Assembly: GCA_944355355.1 (NCBI GenBank)
Contig: CALVQE010000006.1
Span: 1-42,483 of the forward strand
Direction: 5' to 3'
DNA length: 42,483 nt
From: an uncultured Bacilli bacterium
Lineage (GTDB): Bacteria > Bacillota_I > Bacilli_A > RF39 > UBA660
Shown: positions 7,648 through 16,113 of the stretch, piece after piece
How the letters are laid out: each line of letters starts with the position of its first letter
Position numbering within the stretch: the stretch's first letter is position 1
Notes under the pieces: model-generated
The model's input: only the letters and a program-made list of their open reading frames with translations
What the model was told of the DNA's origin: nothing
Databases searched by the model: none
Position numbers and translations under genes: made by a program

Positions 7648-10470
7648 ATGGCAAAGAAAAAATTAAAATTAAAAAGTGTCAAAAAAATTAAAGACAGCAT
7701 AGCTGAAGAAAAAAAGGCAAAGAAAAAGAAGAAAACAAAAGAAAAAAAAGACAGACATATTGGTAGCATTATTCTAATGGTACTTATTACGATTGGAATC
7801 ATGGTAGCGACAGTAGTTATTGCATTTAGCTTATACATTGTTTTCACTGCTCCAGAGTTCACTCAAGAAAATCTGTACTTCAAAGAAGCAACAGTCGTTG
7901 AATGGAGCGATGGAACCGAAATGACCAGACTCGGTAGTGTAAACCGTGTTAACAAAAACTACGAAGATTTTCCTCAAGTACTAGTAGATGCCTTAGTTGC
8001 TACCGAAGACTCAAGATTCTTTCAACATCAAGGTTTTGATGCAGCCCGATTCTTAAAAGCTAGTTTAGGTCAATTTTTAGGTCAATCTGGAGCTGGTGGT
8101 GCCTCAACCATTACCATGCAACTTGCTAAAAACTATTTTACCAGCACTGAATCCAGTGGTATCGAAGGAATCATTCGTAAATTCACCGATATCTACATGG
8201 CCGTTTTCAAAATCGAAAAGAACTATACCAAAGAACAAATTCTCGAAATGTATTTTAATACCGGTTACTTTGGTGGTGGTGGTTCAAACTATGAAACAAT
8301 TGAAGGTGTTGAACAAGCAAGTCAGTACTTCTTTGGTAAATCAGTAAGTGATCTAACCCTACCAGAAGCCGCGATGATTGTAGGTATGTACAACGCGCCA
8401 TATTCTTATAACCCATACAATTTCCCAGAAGCATCTAATGACCGTAAGAATACCGTTTTAAGTCTTATGTACCGTCACGGCTATATCACAGAACAAGAAA
8501 TGCTAGATGCCCAAAGTATTCATGTAAGTACACTTGTCAAAGAACAAGATACATCAACTTCTACTTTTGAATACCAAGTTCTAGTAGACTACGTTAGAGA
8601 CGAAATTGAAAGTCGTTTAGGTATTGATATTTACAGTGGAAGTTACCGTGTTCGAACTACTTTTGATAAAAATATTCAAGATCAAATCAATGCTGTTCAA
8701 AATGGAGCCGCAACAGAATTTAGAGACGAACTTCTCCAAGTTGGAATTGCAATTACATCAATAAGTGATGGTTCTATAAAAGGATTAGGTCCAGGAAGAA
8801 AATACGTAGCACAAGGAGACAATCGTGCTTCTAGTACGGACTTCAGAAGACAACCTGGTTCAACAGCAAAACCACTCGTTGATTATGGTCCACTTATCGA
8901 ATACAACAATGCTTCCACAGGTCAAATGTTTATAGACTTTAAATACGGATATAATAATGGTACCTACATTAACAACTGGGATATGGGCTACTATGGCGTG
9001 ATGACTTTAAAAGATGCTCTATCCTCTTCAAGAAACATCACTGCCTTAGAAGCATTCCATCAAAATTCAAAAGAAAATATTAAAGAATTCTTAGATAACT
9101 TAGGTATAGATAACTCCACTTATGGCGAAGAATTACCATACGAAGCAATGAGTGTTGGTGGATTCACCTACGGATTAACCCCATTGGAAAGTTCAGCTGC
9201 CTACGCTGCCTTTGCCCGTGAAGGATATTACATCGAACCTTATTCATTTACTTCAGTCACAAATATTGAAACAGAAGAAACTCAAGAATACAAATATGAA
9301 AAAACAAGAGCTATGAGTGCCGAAACAGCGTATATGATTACTGATGTATTACTTCAAGCAACCAGCGAAGGTGTTGGTGGTCCAATAAATTACAACCTCA
9401 GAAGAAGCATCGCTTCTAAATCAGGAACATCAAATATTGATGCTGAAGATGCAGCCCAAAAAGGTATTCCAACCTCAGCAACACCAGATCACTGGGTAAA
9501 TACTTACAACACCGATTACTCTATTTCAACTTGGGTCGGATATGACCAAAAAGACATGGATGCAAATCACTACTTAACTTCAAGTACTGGAACAGCGATC
9601 CGTCAAAAAATAAGTGCTTACTTAGCAAATAACTTATTAACCAATACAACAAAATTCAACCAACCAGATACAGTTGTTTCTGTAACCGTAGAAGCTCAAA
9701 CCTTACCAACAAAACGAGCAAGTGAATATACACCAGATAACATGAAATACTCTGCTCTATTCAAATCAGGAACAGAACCTAGCGAAACATCAACCAGATT
9801 TGCTAAACTAGGTGATGCAAGTAATGGTAAGGCAACTGTAAGTGAAAACAAAATTACTCTTACTTGGGATGATGCCGATACACCAGACGCTTTAAATCTA
9901 GATGCCGTTAAAACAGAATTTGCAAATCACTTTAAAACATACAAATCAAATTACAGTTTCAGTTATAACCTATTTGAAACCGAATACATGCGTATCTACG
10001 AAAACTACAATAACTCATACATCGGAAAATTTGGCTATCAAGTATATTTAAAAGATAAAAATGGTAACTTAACAAGCTTAGGATGGACTGAAAATAATAC
10101 CTATACATACACAGCATCAACAAGCGGTGATTATGAATTTGTAATTAAAAGTGCTTATAGTATCTTTAAAACAAACGAATCAAATGGTATATCAATCAAA
10201 GCCAGTGTTGATTCTGGAACTAGTACCTCTAGCCTAAAAGCACAAGCTAAAAAGATCTGTGTTCCTCTAAATGGTACTGTAAATGCTAAAAACGCTGTAA
10301 CAGTTACCCTAGATGGTGAAGATGTTACAGATGAGACCACAATCGTAGCTTCTGCAGTGGACACAAAAACAGCTGGTGAAAAGGATATTACCTACACCAT
10401 TACTTATGAAAATGAAACAATCAAAGTAAATGGCAAAGTTACCGTCAGTGAAACTTGTCCAAATGAGTAA
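7648..10470 (+). CDS. ponA: Bifunctional penicillin-binding protein 1
   Basis: Class A PBP that polymerises glycan strands and cross-links peptides outside the membrane. A lysine-rich cytoplasmic tail (1-37) and one transmembrane segment (about 38-66) precede the GT51 transglycosylase domain with VATEDSRFF (catalytic Glu120) and GASTITMQLAKN. The transpeptidase domain has STAK (Ser405), SRN (461-463) and KSGT (591-594). The C-terminus (about 690-940) is a Thr/Ser-rich region with fibronectin- or Ig-like character ending in TVSETCPNE. 940 residues, large but normal for the class. AAAGGAG precedes ATG at 7648, inside the recU end. A terminator follows at once. Cotranscription with recU and a link to GpsB are expected. 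Confidence 0.95.
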   Translation: MAKKKLKLKSVKKIKDSIAEEKKAKKKKKTKEKKDRHIGSIILMVLITIGIMVATVVIAFSLYIVFTAPEFTQENLYFKEATVVEWSDGTEMTRLGSVNRVNKNYEDFPQVLVDALVATEDSRFFQHQGFDAARFLKASLGQFLGQSGAGGASTITMQLAKNYFTSTESSGIEGIIRKFTDIYMAVFKIEKNYTKEQILEMYFNTGYFGGGGSNYETIEGVEQASQYFFGKSVSDLTLPEAAMIVGMYNAPYSYNPYNFPEASNDRKNTVLSLMYRHGYITEQEMLDAQSIHVSTLVKEQDTSTSTFEYQVLVDYVRDEIESRLGIDIYSGSYRVRTTFDKNIQDQINAVQNGAATEFRDELLQVGIAITSISDGSIKGLGPGRKYVAQGDNRASSTDFRRQPGSTAKPLVDYGPLIEYNNASTGQMFIDFKYGYNNGTYINNWDMGYYGVMTLKDALSSSRNITALEAFHQNSKENIKEFLDNLGIDNSTYGEELPYEAMSVGGFTYGLTPLESSAAYAAFAREGYYIEPYSFTSVTNIETEETQEYKYEKTRAMSAETAYMITDVLLQATSEGVGGPINYNLRRSIASKSGTSNIDAEDAAQKGIPTSATPDHWVNTYNTDYSISTWVGYDQKDMDANHYLTSSTGTAIRQKISAYLANNLLTNTTKFNQPDTVVSVTVEAQTLPTKRASEYTPDNMKYSALFKSGTEPSETSTRFAKLGDASNGKATVSENKITLTWDDADTPDALNLDAVKTEFANHFKTYKSNYSFSYNLFETEYMRIYENYNNSYIGKFGYQVYLKDKNGNLTSLGWTENNTYTYTASTSGDYEFVIKSAYSIFKTNESNGISIKASVDSGTSTSSLKAQAKKICVPLNGTVNAKNAVTVTLDGEDVTDETTIVASAVDTKTAGEKDITYTITYENETIKVNGKVTVSETCPNE

Positions 10471-10493
10471 CCTCAAAAAGGTTACTTTTTTTT
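10466..10493 (+). terminator. Intrinsic terminator of recU-ponA
   Basis: AGTAACCT (10466-10473) and AGGTTACT (10479-10486) form a perfect 8-bp stem with a 5-nt loop, followed by a run of eight T residues. The stem includes the ponA stop codon. Confidence 0.93.
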
Positions 10494-10556
10494 GCAATAA
10501 ATTATGTAGAATTCTACATAAAATAAAAAAAACTGTACCATATTTTCAGTACAATC

Positions 10557-11174
10557 TTATTTATAATACTTACAAAATTCTTTTAACTTACATCCGTCAC
10601 AAGAAGGATTAATGGCCTTACATTGATATCTTCCAAACAAAACTAATTGATGATGTAACTTACTCCACTTTTCTTTAGGAAATTTTTTCATAAGTTTTTT
10701 CTCCACTACCTGAACCGAATCATTTTTAAAAGCCAAAGAAAGACGTTTAGAAACTCGCTCAACATGAGTATCTACTGCAATAGCAGGCACATCAAAAAGA
10801 TTAGATAAAACCACATTACAAGTCTTTCGCCCTACTCCAGGCAAACTTTCTAAGTAGACTCGATCATTAGGTACACACCCATCATAATCTTTCACAAGTC
10901 TTTGGGCAATACACACGATATAATAAGCCTTTTTCGTAAAAGACCCCAAAGGTCTTATAATTTCTTCTACATCACTTATATTTGCTTTAGCAAGTGAAAA
11001 AATATCATACTTTTCCCATAAAATTTTTGTAATCATATTAACACGTTTATCCGTACATTGAGCTGACAAAACCGTTGCAATCAAAAGCTCATAATCTTTA
11101 TGATATAAGAGCTCACAACGAGCATCGGGATAAAGCTCATCTAAATAATCAAGTAAAACATTAATATCCTTCAT
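10557..11174 (-). CDS. nth: Endonuclease III
   Basis: Base-excision repair glycosylase/AP lyase acting on oxidised pyrimidines. The helix-hairpin-helix LPGVGRKTCNVV carries the catalytic Lys, followed by VDTHVERVSKRL with the catalytic Asp. Four cysteines at the C-terminus (C-x6-C-x2-C-x5-C, CKAINPSCDGCKLKEFC) bind a 4Fe-4S cluster. About 205 residues, normal. ATG at 11174 overlaps the end of dnaD by 14 nt. Its ribosome site is weak (GGAAG directly before ATG), so translation is probably coupled to dnaD, as in the Bacillus dnaD-nth pair. Confidence 0.95.
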   Translation of the reverse strand: MKDINVLLDYLDELYPDARCELLYHKDYELLIATVLSAQCTDKRVNMITKILWEKYDIFSLAKANISDVEEIIRPLGSFTKKAYYIVCIAQRLVKDYDGCVPNDRVYLESLPGVGRKTCNVVLSNLFDVPAIAVDTHVERVSKRLSLAFKNDSVQVVEKKLMKKFPKEKWSKLHHQLVLFGRYQCKAINPSCDGCKLKEFCKYYK

Positions 11175-11799
11175 CTTCCAACCAATTATAATCAAAAAGT
11201 TCTAAACTTTTTTGCTTTTCCTTTCGATTTGTTAAGCCATTATTAACCTCAGTTAAATTATGATATCCCTTCTTTTGCCATTCATACAAAATTTTATCAA
11301 TATAACGTAAACTACTTACCCCATTATATACAGCTTCCTTTAAAGCCCCAATTACTAACTCTTCAGAAAATCCTTTTTCTAACCAAGCATTAATAATCTC
11401 ATATTCCATAGGAGAAATACTACGTCCAAGTTCACTTTGAAAAGTATCAAAAATACTTTCCTTCTTTTTTTCCGCGACCTTCTTTACTTCTCTTTCAAAA
11501 ATACTTTGATACATTGGATTTAAACTAATCACCTCACAACACTTATTAGCTTCATCCTTACAAGCCTCAACCTGAATCAAATTCATTGTAAGCAAATGAT
11601 TAAAAGCCTCTAAAACATCCTGTTCATTCAAAGAAAGAACTTTACAAATACGTGTTACATTAAAAGTCTTATCCTCCGTATCCTCAAAATAAACAAGCAA
11701 TAAAAACTCTATTAAAGAAAGATGATTCTTCACAGCCACTTCAATTAAATGCTTAGATAACGTAAAACGCTTCTCAGTTAAAAACTCTATATTTGGCAT
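11161..11799 (-). CDS. dnaD: DNA replication initiation protein DnaD
   Basis: Primosome protein that helps load the replicative helicase in Firmicutes. A winged-helix N-terminal domain (about 1-100) precedes the DnaB2/DnaD C-terminal domain: SELGRSISPMEYEIINAWLE and YNGVSSLRYIDKILYEWQKK (about residues 125-180). 212 residues. AAAGGTG stands before ATG at 11799. It begins 6 nt after cca and overlaps nth, so the three form an operon. Confidence 0.93.
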   Translation of the reverse strand: MPNIEFLTEKRFTLSKHLIEVAVKNHLSLIEFLLLVYFEDTEDKTFNVTRICKVLSLNEQDVLEAFNHLLTMNLIQVEACKDEANKCCEVISLNPMYQSIFEREVKKVAEKKKESIFDTFQSELGRSISPMEYEIINAWLEKGFSEELVIGALKEAVYNGVSSLRYIDKILYEWQKKGYHNLTEVNNGLTNRKEKQKSLELFDYNWLEDEGY

Positions 11800-11805
11800 A
11801 CAACA

Positions 11806-12870
11806 TCACCTTTCCATTATATATTTTTGAATACCCTCTTTTTCATTAGGAAGTTTCTTTAAAAGAATCATCTCTTCAATTTCATCTATTAATAATCCTA
11901 AATCTTTCCCTTTCAAATGACTAACTTCAGCAATTTCTAAAGGTGTCAAAACAATATCCTTTCGACTATGAATCACTAAATTCTTTTCCATTTTTTCTAA
12001 TCGTTTTATTGGAAAATGTAAAATCATTGCTGCAATACGCGTTTCATAAAATCCAAAATGATAAAGATTAAGCATACTAATTGTACCACAATTTAATTGC
12101 TTCTCAATATTTTTTTGACGCATTTTAAGTGTTTTTTCTTGAGGATAATTTTTAGTAGTTTTTATCTGGGCCCATAACCCTGCTAAATCCTCAACATAAA
12201 CAATTTTTTTATTCAAAATACCCAATTCATTTAATAAATTTAATTGCTTCAAAAGATTAAATCCACCTGCAAGTAAAATAGCATCTAACTCTTTTTTTAT
12301 TTTAGGCAAAGGAACTTCATCCAAATGTTTCTTTTCTTTTTTAATCGCATTCATTAAACTCGTATCTAACTTAAACCCATAAGAAGTAGCAAAACGAACT
12401 GCTCTTAAAATCCGAATAGGATCCTCTCTCAAACGTACCGAAGGATTGCCTATCATCACAATCTTCTTTCTTTTTAAATCTTTCATACCATCATATAAAT
12501 CTATAATTTCTTCATTCTTATTCATATACATAGCATTCATAGTAAAATCACGACGTTCAGCATCCATAATCATATTAGAAGAATAAACAATAGATACAGG
12601 CTTACCTTTCTCATACAAAGATTCCTTACGATAAGTGGTAATATCAATCGTATAATTATCAATTTTCAAATGATACGACCCATACTGAACCTCCCGCTTT
12701 GATGGTCCAAATATTTTAATTAAATCCTTAGGTAAAGCATTCGTAGCAATATCAAAATCGTTTGTTCCTCGCTTTAATATAAAATCACGTACAAAACCAC
12801 CTACTAAATAGGCTTCAAAACCATTACTCTCAATTTGAATTAAAACATTTTTCACTTCACTCGGAATCAA
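11806..12870 (-). CDS. cca: CCA-adding tRNA nucleotidyltransferase
   Basis: Adds or repairs the 3' CCA of tRNAs. Class II nucleotidyltransferase motifs are present: LVGGFVRD, the metal-binding DFDIAT, RRDFTMNAM, and the nucleotide-selecting region around EDPIRILRAVRFA. About 355 residues, a little shorter than the Bacillus enzyme. The start is uncertain: GTG at 12882 or 12879, or TTG at 12870. The TTG is preferred because GGTGA precedes it by about 5 nt and because a perfect -10 (TATAAT, 12896-12891) would place the transcript start near 12884. First gene of cca-dnaD-nth. Confidence 0.92.
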   Translation of the reverse strand: MIPSEVKNVLIQIESNGFEAYLVGGFVRDFILKRGTNDFDIATNALPKDLIKIFGPSKREVQYGSYHLKIDNYTIDITTYRKESLYEKGKPVSIVYSSNMIMDAERRDFTMNAMYMNKNEEIIDLYDGMKDLKRKKIVMIGNPSVRLREDPIRILRAVRFATSYGFKLDTSLMNAIKKEKKHLDEVPLPKIKKELDAILLAGGFNLLKQLNLLNELGILNKKIVYVEDLAGLWAQIKTTKNYPQEKTLKMRQKNIEKQLNCGTISMLNLYHFGFYETRIAAMILHFPIKRLEKMEKNLVIHSRKDIVLTPLEIAEVSHLKGKDLGLLIDEIEEMILLKKLPNEKEGIQKYIMER

Positions 12871-13092
12871 AAAAATCACCACTCACCAATATTATAAAAC
12901 AAAACACTCTTTTAAAGTGCACAATCACCCATTTTTGACATCTTTTTGGCGTCTAAATATTTATTCTTACTTTTTGCAATACCAAAAAATTGTTATTTTA
13001 CTACAAAAAAGTATTGATTTTTTTAAAAAAGGGTATAAAATATAACAAAAAAAGAAATTTACACATTAAAAATAGTATTATTTAATTAATTT

Positions 13093-13109
13093 AATGATAT
13101 AATATCATT
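13093..13109 (+). promoter_or_regulatory. Extended -10 promoter inside a 17-bp palindrome
   Basis: AATGATAT-A-ATATCATT is a perfect palindrome about a central A. It contains TGATATAAT, an extended -10 (TATAAT at 13098-13103), so a dimeric repressor bound here would block transcription of the ATPase/TOPRIM pair. No convincing -35 was found. No regulator gene is adjacent. Confidence 0.5.
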
Positions 13110-13124
13110 GAAAGGATGATAATT

Positions 13125-14447
13125 ATGATAAGATATGTAAAACTAGCTAATTATAAGTCACTCGTTAACCTAAATGTTGACTTTATGAAAACAAAAACAA
13201 AACCTAAAAATCTAGTAATTATTTATGGTGAAAATGGAATAGGAAAATCTAATTTTGCAAATTCATTTTACACACTTAACGAAACAATGAGAACCATGTC
13301 TTCCCTTGAAATGCTAAAAAAAATAATTGAAAAAGCTGAAAACAAACCAGATCAATATAAGGATTTCATTGAAAAACATATAAAAGACAGATTTAAAGAC
13401 ATTAAAATGATTATAAATGAATGCAAAACTATTGATTCAAATGATAACATGGTAATGGAATACGGCTTTGTTTACAACAAGAAAAATGGCGTGTATCGTA
13501 TTGAAATGAATAACGAAGAAATTATTTCTGAAAAACTAGAATATGTTATTAATAAAAATCAAACGTATTTTTTCAATATAAATAAAAATAACATTAAAAT
13601 TAACACAAACATTTTTACTGATAAAAATTATTATAACGATTTTCGTGAATTAATCGATAAATATTGGGGAAAGCATTCTTTTCTTTCTATATTGTCATAT
13701 GAAATCGAAGACAAAAAAAGAGGATATATAAATAAAAAAATATCAAAAAATTTGTATGACATATTAATATATTTGAAAATGATGTGCACAAAAATCAAAG
13801 GTGGTAATCACAGTGAATTCGGTATCATAGGCACTCAACACAATTTAATGGATGATTTAGAAGAAGGCAAAATATCCGTAAAATATGAAAAAGAACTTGA
13901 TAAAAATGAATATTTAATCAATGAAATATTTACTACTTTGTATTCTGACATAAAAAATGTTTACTACAAAAGAACCATTGAAGATAATTATATAAAATAT
14001 AAACTTTTTATTAAAAAGATGATATACGATAAAATAATTGATATAAGCTTTTCTATCGAATCCACAGGAACTCAAAATATTTTAGCCCTAGTGCCATACA
14101 TAATATCTGCATGCGAAGGTCAAACAGTAATAATTGATGAGTTGGATACAGGAATACACGATCTATTAGTTAAAAATTTACTAGAATGTATTTCAAGATA
14201 TATTAAAGGACAACTAATTATTACTACACACAATACAACACTAATAGATTCATCAATACCACCTGAAAGCATTTATATTTTCAATGCTAATAGTAAAGCC
14301 GAAAAAGAACTAATTGCAATAACTGACTTTGAAGGAAGAATTCATAAAAATAATAGTCCGAGAAAAAAATATCTTAATGGAGCATACGGTGGAATTCCTA
14401 TGTTTACAGATATAGATTTTGAGGAACTAATCGAAAATCTAAAATAA
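13125..14447 (+). CDS. AAA/ABC-type ATPase of a probable phage-defence pair
   Basis: SMC/ABC-like ATPase of the AAA_15/AAA_21 group used in two-gene defence systems (AbiL-, RloA-, PARIS AriA- or OLD-like). It opens with the typical MIRYVKLANYKSLVNL, Walker A GENGIGKS (about residues 37-44), a helical middle region, then Walker B TVIIDELDTGIHD (about 340) and a switch region IITTHNTTLID. 440 residues. ATG at 13125 is chosen because GAAAGG lies 9 nt upstream; the ATG at 13116 touches it. The base composition is more AT-rich than flanking genes, and the pair interrupts a housekeeping region, both suggesting transfer. The ATPase call is secure; the defence role is inference. Confidence 0.85.
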   Translation: MIRYVKLANYKSLVNLNVDFMKTKTKPKNLVIIYGENGIGKSNFANSFYTLNETMRTMSSLEMLKKIIEKAENKPDQYKDFIEKHIKDRFKDIKMIINECKTIDSNDNMVMEYGFVYNKKNGVYRIEMNNEEIISEKLEYVINKNQTYFFNINKNNIKINTNIFTDKNYYNDFRELIDKYWGKHSFLSILSYEIEDKKRGYINKKISKNLYDILIYLKMMCTKIKGGNHSEFGIIGTQHNLMDDLEEGKISVKYEKELDKNEYLINEIFTTLYSDIKNVYYKRTIEDNYIKYKLFIKKMIYDKIIDISFSIESTGTQNILALVPYIISACEGQTVIIDELDTGIHDLLVKNLLECISRYIKGQLIITTHNTTLIDSSIPPESIYIFNANSKAEKELIAITDFEGRIHKNNSPRKKYLNGAYGGIPMFTDIDFEELIENLK

Positions 14448-14463
14448 AAAGGATAAATAATTA

Positions 14464-15051
14464 ATGAAACAATTAAATTATACAAAAGCTGTTGTAATTG
14501 TTCACGGAAAATCAGAAAAACAAATATGCCAATATATAAAAAATAAACTTAGATTAAAAATGGAAATATATAGCGATAAAAATGGTGAAAAAGCTATTCA
14601 AATAACTAGTTTAAAAATTACACTTAACAATAAAATTTTTAAGTCATTCAAAAATTTTATTAAAACATATGAAGATATAAAATTAATTAATGATGGAAAA
14701 TCTATAGATGAGGATTTCAAAATATTTATAATTATGGATACTGATGATTGCAACGAAAATCAAAAAAGAGATTTTATTAGTAAGAAGATGTTTGAAGATC
14801 ATTGGGCATATAATCATATAGTACCTATATATAATTCTCCAGAACTTGAATCGGTATTAGAAATGGCCAACATCCCATTTAAAAAAAATGGAAATAAAAG
14901 AAAAAAAGAATATATTAAAATATTTCCAACAGATCCAAAATATGAAAAATCTGATGAAATTCAGATTAAAGAACTACTTAATGCTTTAAAAAAGCAAAAA
15001 AACACTAACTTAAATGATTTTTTAGACTTTTGTTTAAAATCATCTGATTAA
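14464..15051 (+). CDS. TOPRIM/RloB-like partner of the ATPase, unusual active site
   Basis: 195-residue protein beginning 16 nt after the ATPase gene. It has a TOPRIM-like plan: a first strand AVVIVHGKSEKQ, a second acidic motif FIIMDTDDCN, and a later NSPELESVLE similar to the conserved segment in RloB-like proteins. Canonical TOPRIM nucleases have Glu where this protein has His (VHGKSE against VEGKSE), while the DxDD motif is intact. The likely role is the effector nuclease or regulator of the pair. Very AT-rich. AAAGGAT lies upstream of ATG at a slightly long spacing. The family assignment is by motif only. Confidence 0.7.
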   Translation: MKQLNYTKAVVIVHGKSEKQICQYIKNKLRLKMEIYSDKNGEKAIQITSLKITLNNKIFKSFKNFIKTYEDIKLINDGKSIDEDFKIFIIMDTDDCNENQKRDFISKKMFEDHWAYNHIVPIYNSPELESVLEMANIPFKKNGNKRKKEYIKIFPTDPKYEKSDEIQIKELLNALKKQKNTNLNDFLDFCLKSSD

Positions 15052-15198
15052 AAATACACTTACATTTATTAAGTTAATAAAACATCTAAAATCATCCATG
15101 CATTCCAGAGTTTAACCTTTAAAAGTCAAAATGCAACTTTATCATAAACCTGCATTTACTTTGAGAATTAAGATTTGTGCTGTAAACACGAGATTTTA

Positions 15199-15227
15199 TT
15201 GACACTACTAGAATAATTTAGTATAAT
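15199..15227 (+). promoter_or_regulatory. rpsD promoter
   Basis: Perfect -35 TTGACA (15199-15204), 17-base spacer, perfect -10 TATAAT (15222-15227), about 150 nt upstream of rpsD. The predicted transcript start is near 15234. The 147 bp between the TOPRIM gene and this promoter hold only AT-rich sequence with a short inverted repeat (AATGCA ... TGCATT, about 15130-15160). Confidence 0.9.
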
Positions 15228-15233
15228 TTAAAT

Positions 15234-15384
15234 CGCTTAGAAGTTGGCAGCGAGTCTAACCTTTTATAATGTGTAGTTAAAGAATATTCACGAGTATAAT
15301 CTGCCATTAGAAAGTGTTTGTAACTACTCCCTATAAAAGATTGCTCAATTAACTTTTAAGAAGAAAAAGAAAGGAGGAAAAAAG
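15234..15384 (+). promoter_or_regulatory. Structured rpsD leader, probable S4 autoregulatory site
   Basis: A 150-nt untranslated leader with consistent pairings. CTTTTATA (15261-15268) pairs with TATAAAAG (15332-15339), and inside it GTAGTTA (15273-15279) pairs with TAACTAC (15321-15327). GGCAG (15246-15250) can pair with CTGCC (15301-15305) in the loop, making a pseudoknot. Firmicute S4 represses its own synthesis by binding such a leader. Membership in the known S4-leader class is inferred from position and topology. Confidence 0.6.
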
Positions 15385-15987
15385 ATGGCAAGATATACAG
15401 GACCTCAATACAAAAAATCACGTCGCCTAAACTTTTCTACTTTAGAAAATGGCCGTGAATTAGCACGTCGTCCTTATGCTCCTGGAGCACATGGAACAGA
15501 CAGACGTAAAAAATTAAGTGAATATGGTATTCAGTTACAAGAAAAACAAAAAGTTCGTATTATGTATGGATTAAATGAAAAACAATTCCACAAAATATTT
15601 GAACGTGCGTCTAAAATGAAAGGCATCACTGGTGAAAACTTATTATTCTTACTAGAAAGCCGTTTAGACAACTTAGTATACCGTATGGGACTTGCAACAA
15701 CTCGTCGTGGTGCTAGACAATTAGTAAACCATGGTCATATTACTGTAAATGGTAAAAAAGTAGATATTCCATCTTACACTTGTAAAGTTGGCGATGTAAT
15801 CGCTGTTAAAGAACAATCTACAAATCATCCAGCTATTTTAGCTAGCTTAGAAACAGTAAACAACACAAAAGCATTTGTAGAATTTGATAAAAACAAACTT
15901 TCAGGAACTTATGTAAGACGTCCAGACAGAAGTGAATTAAATCAAGAAATTAATGAAGCACTTATTGTTGAATACTACAATAGATAA
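15385..15987 (+). CDS. rpsD: 30S ribosomal protein S4
   Basis: Primary 16S rRNA-binding protein that nucleates 30S assembly. 200 residues, full length. The N-terminal region ([18 protein letters not shown]) and the S4 RNA-binding domain ([20 protein letters not shown], then [18 protein letters not shown]) are intact. A strong AAAGGAGG precedes ATG. It is monocistronic with a structured leader and an immediate terminator, matching autogenous control. Confidence 0.98.
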   Translation: MARYTGPQYKKSRRLNFSTLENGRELARRPYAPGAHGTDRRKKLSEYGIQLQEKQKVRIMYGLNEKQFHKIFERASKMKGITGENLLFLLESRLDNLVYRMGLATTRRGARQLVNHGHITVNGKKVDIPSYTCKVGDVIAVKEQSTNHPAILASLETVNNTKAFVEFDKNKLSGTYVRRPDRSELNQEINEALIVEYYNR

Positions 15988-15991
15988 AATT

Positions 15992-16018
15992 AGAAAGCCA
16001 TCAGTGCTTTCTTTTTTT
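15992..16018 (+). terminator. Intrinsic terminator of rpsD
   Basis: AGAAAGC (15992-15998) pairs perfectly with GCTTTCT (16006-16012), followed by seven T residues. Confidence 0.92.
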
Positions 16019-16047
16019 GCCTTCTTTACAAGTAAAACGAAAAAATT

Positions 16048-16076
16048 TGGACATATAAAAAATTATGAGATATAAT
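16048..16076 (+). promoter_or_regulatory. Promoter of the second surface-protein gene
   Basis: -35 TGGACA (16048-16053) and perfect -10 TATAAT (16071-16076) with a 17-base spacer. Unlike its paralogue's promoter there is no homopolymer in the spacer, so constitutive expression is expected. Confidence 0.7.
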
Positions 16077-16113
16077 TAAATCAATAATATAAATTCCCTA
16101 AGGAGAATGTGAT

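Noticed and set aside
8096-8347. Plus-strand ORF of 83 codons inside ponA
   Set aside because: Frame shadow of a strongly conserved transglycosylase domain; no independent signals.
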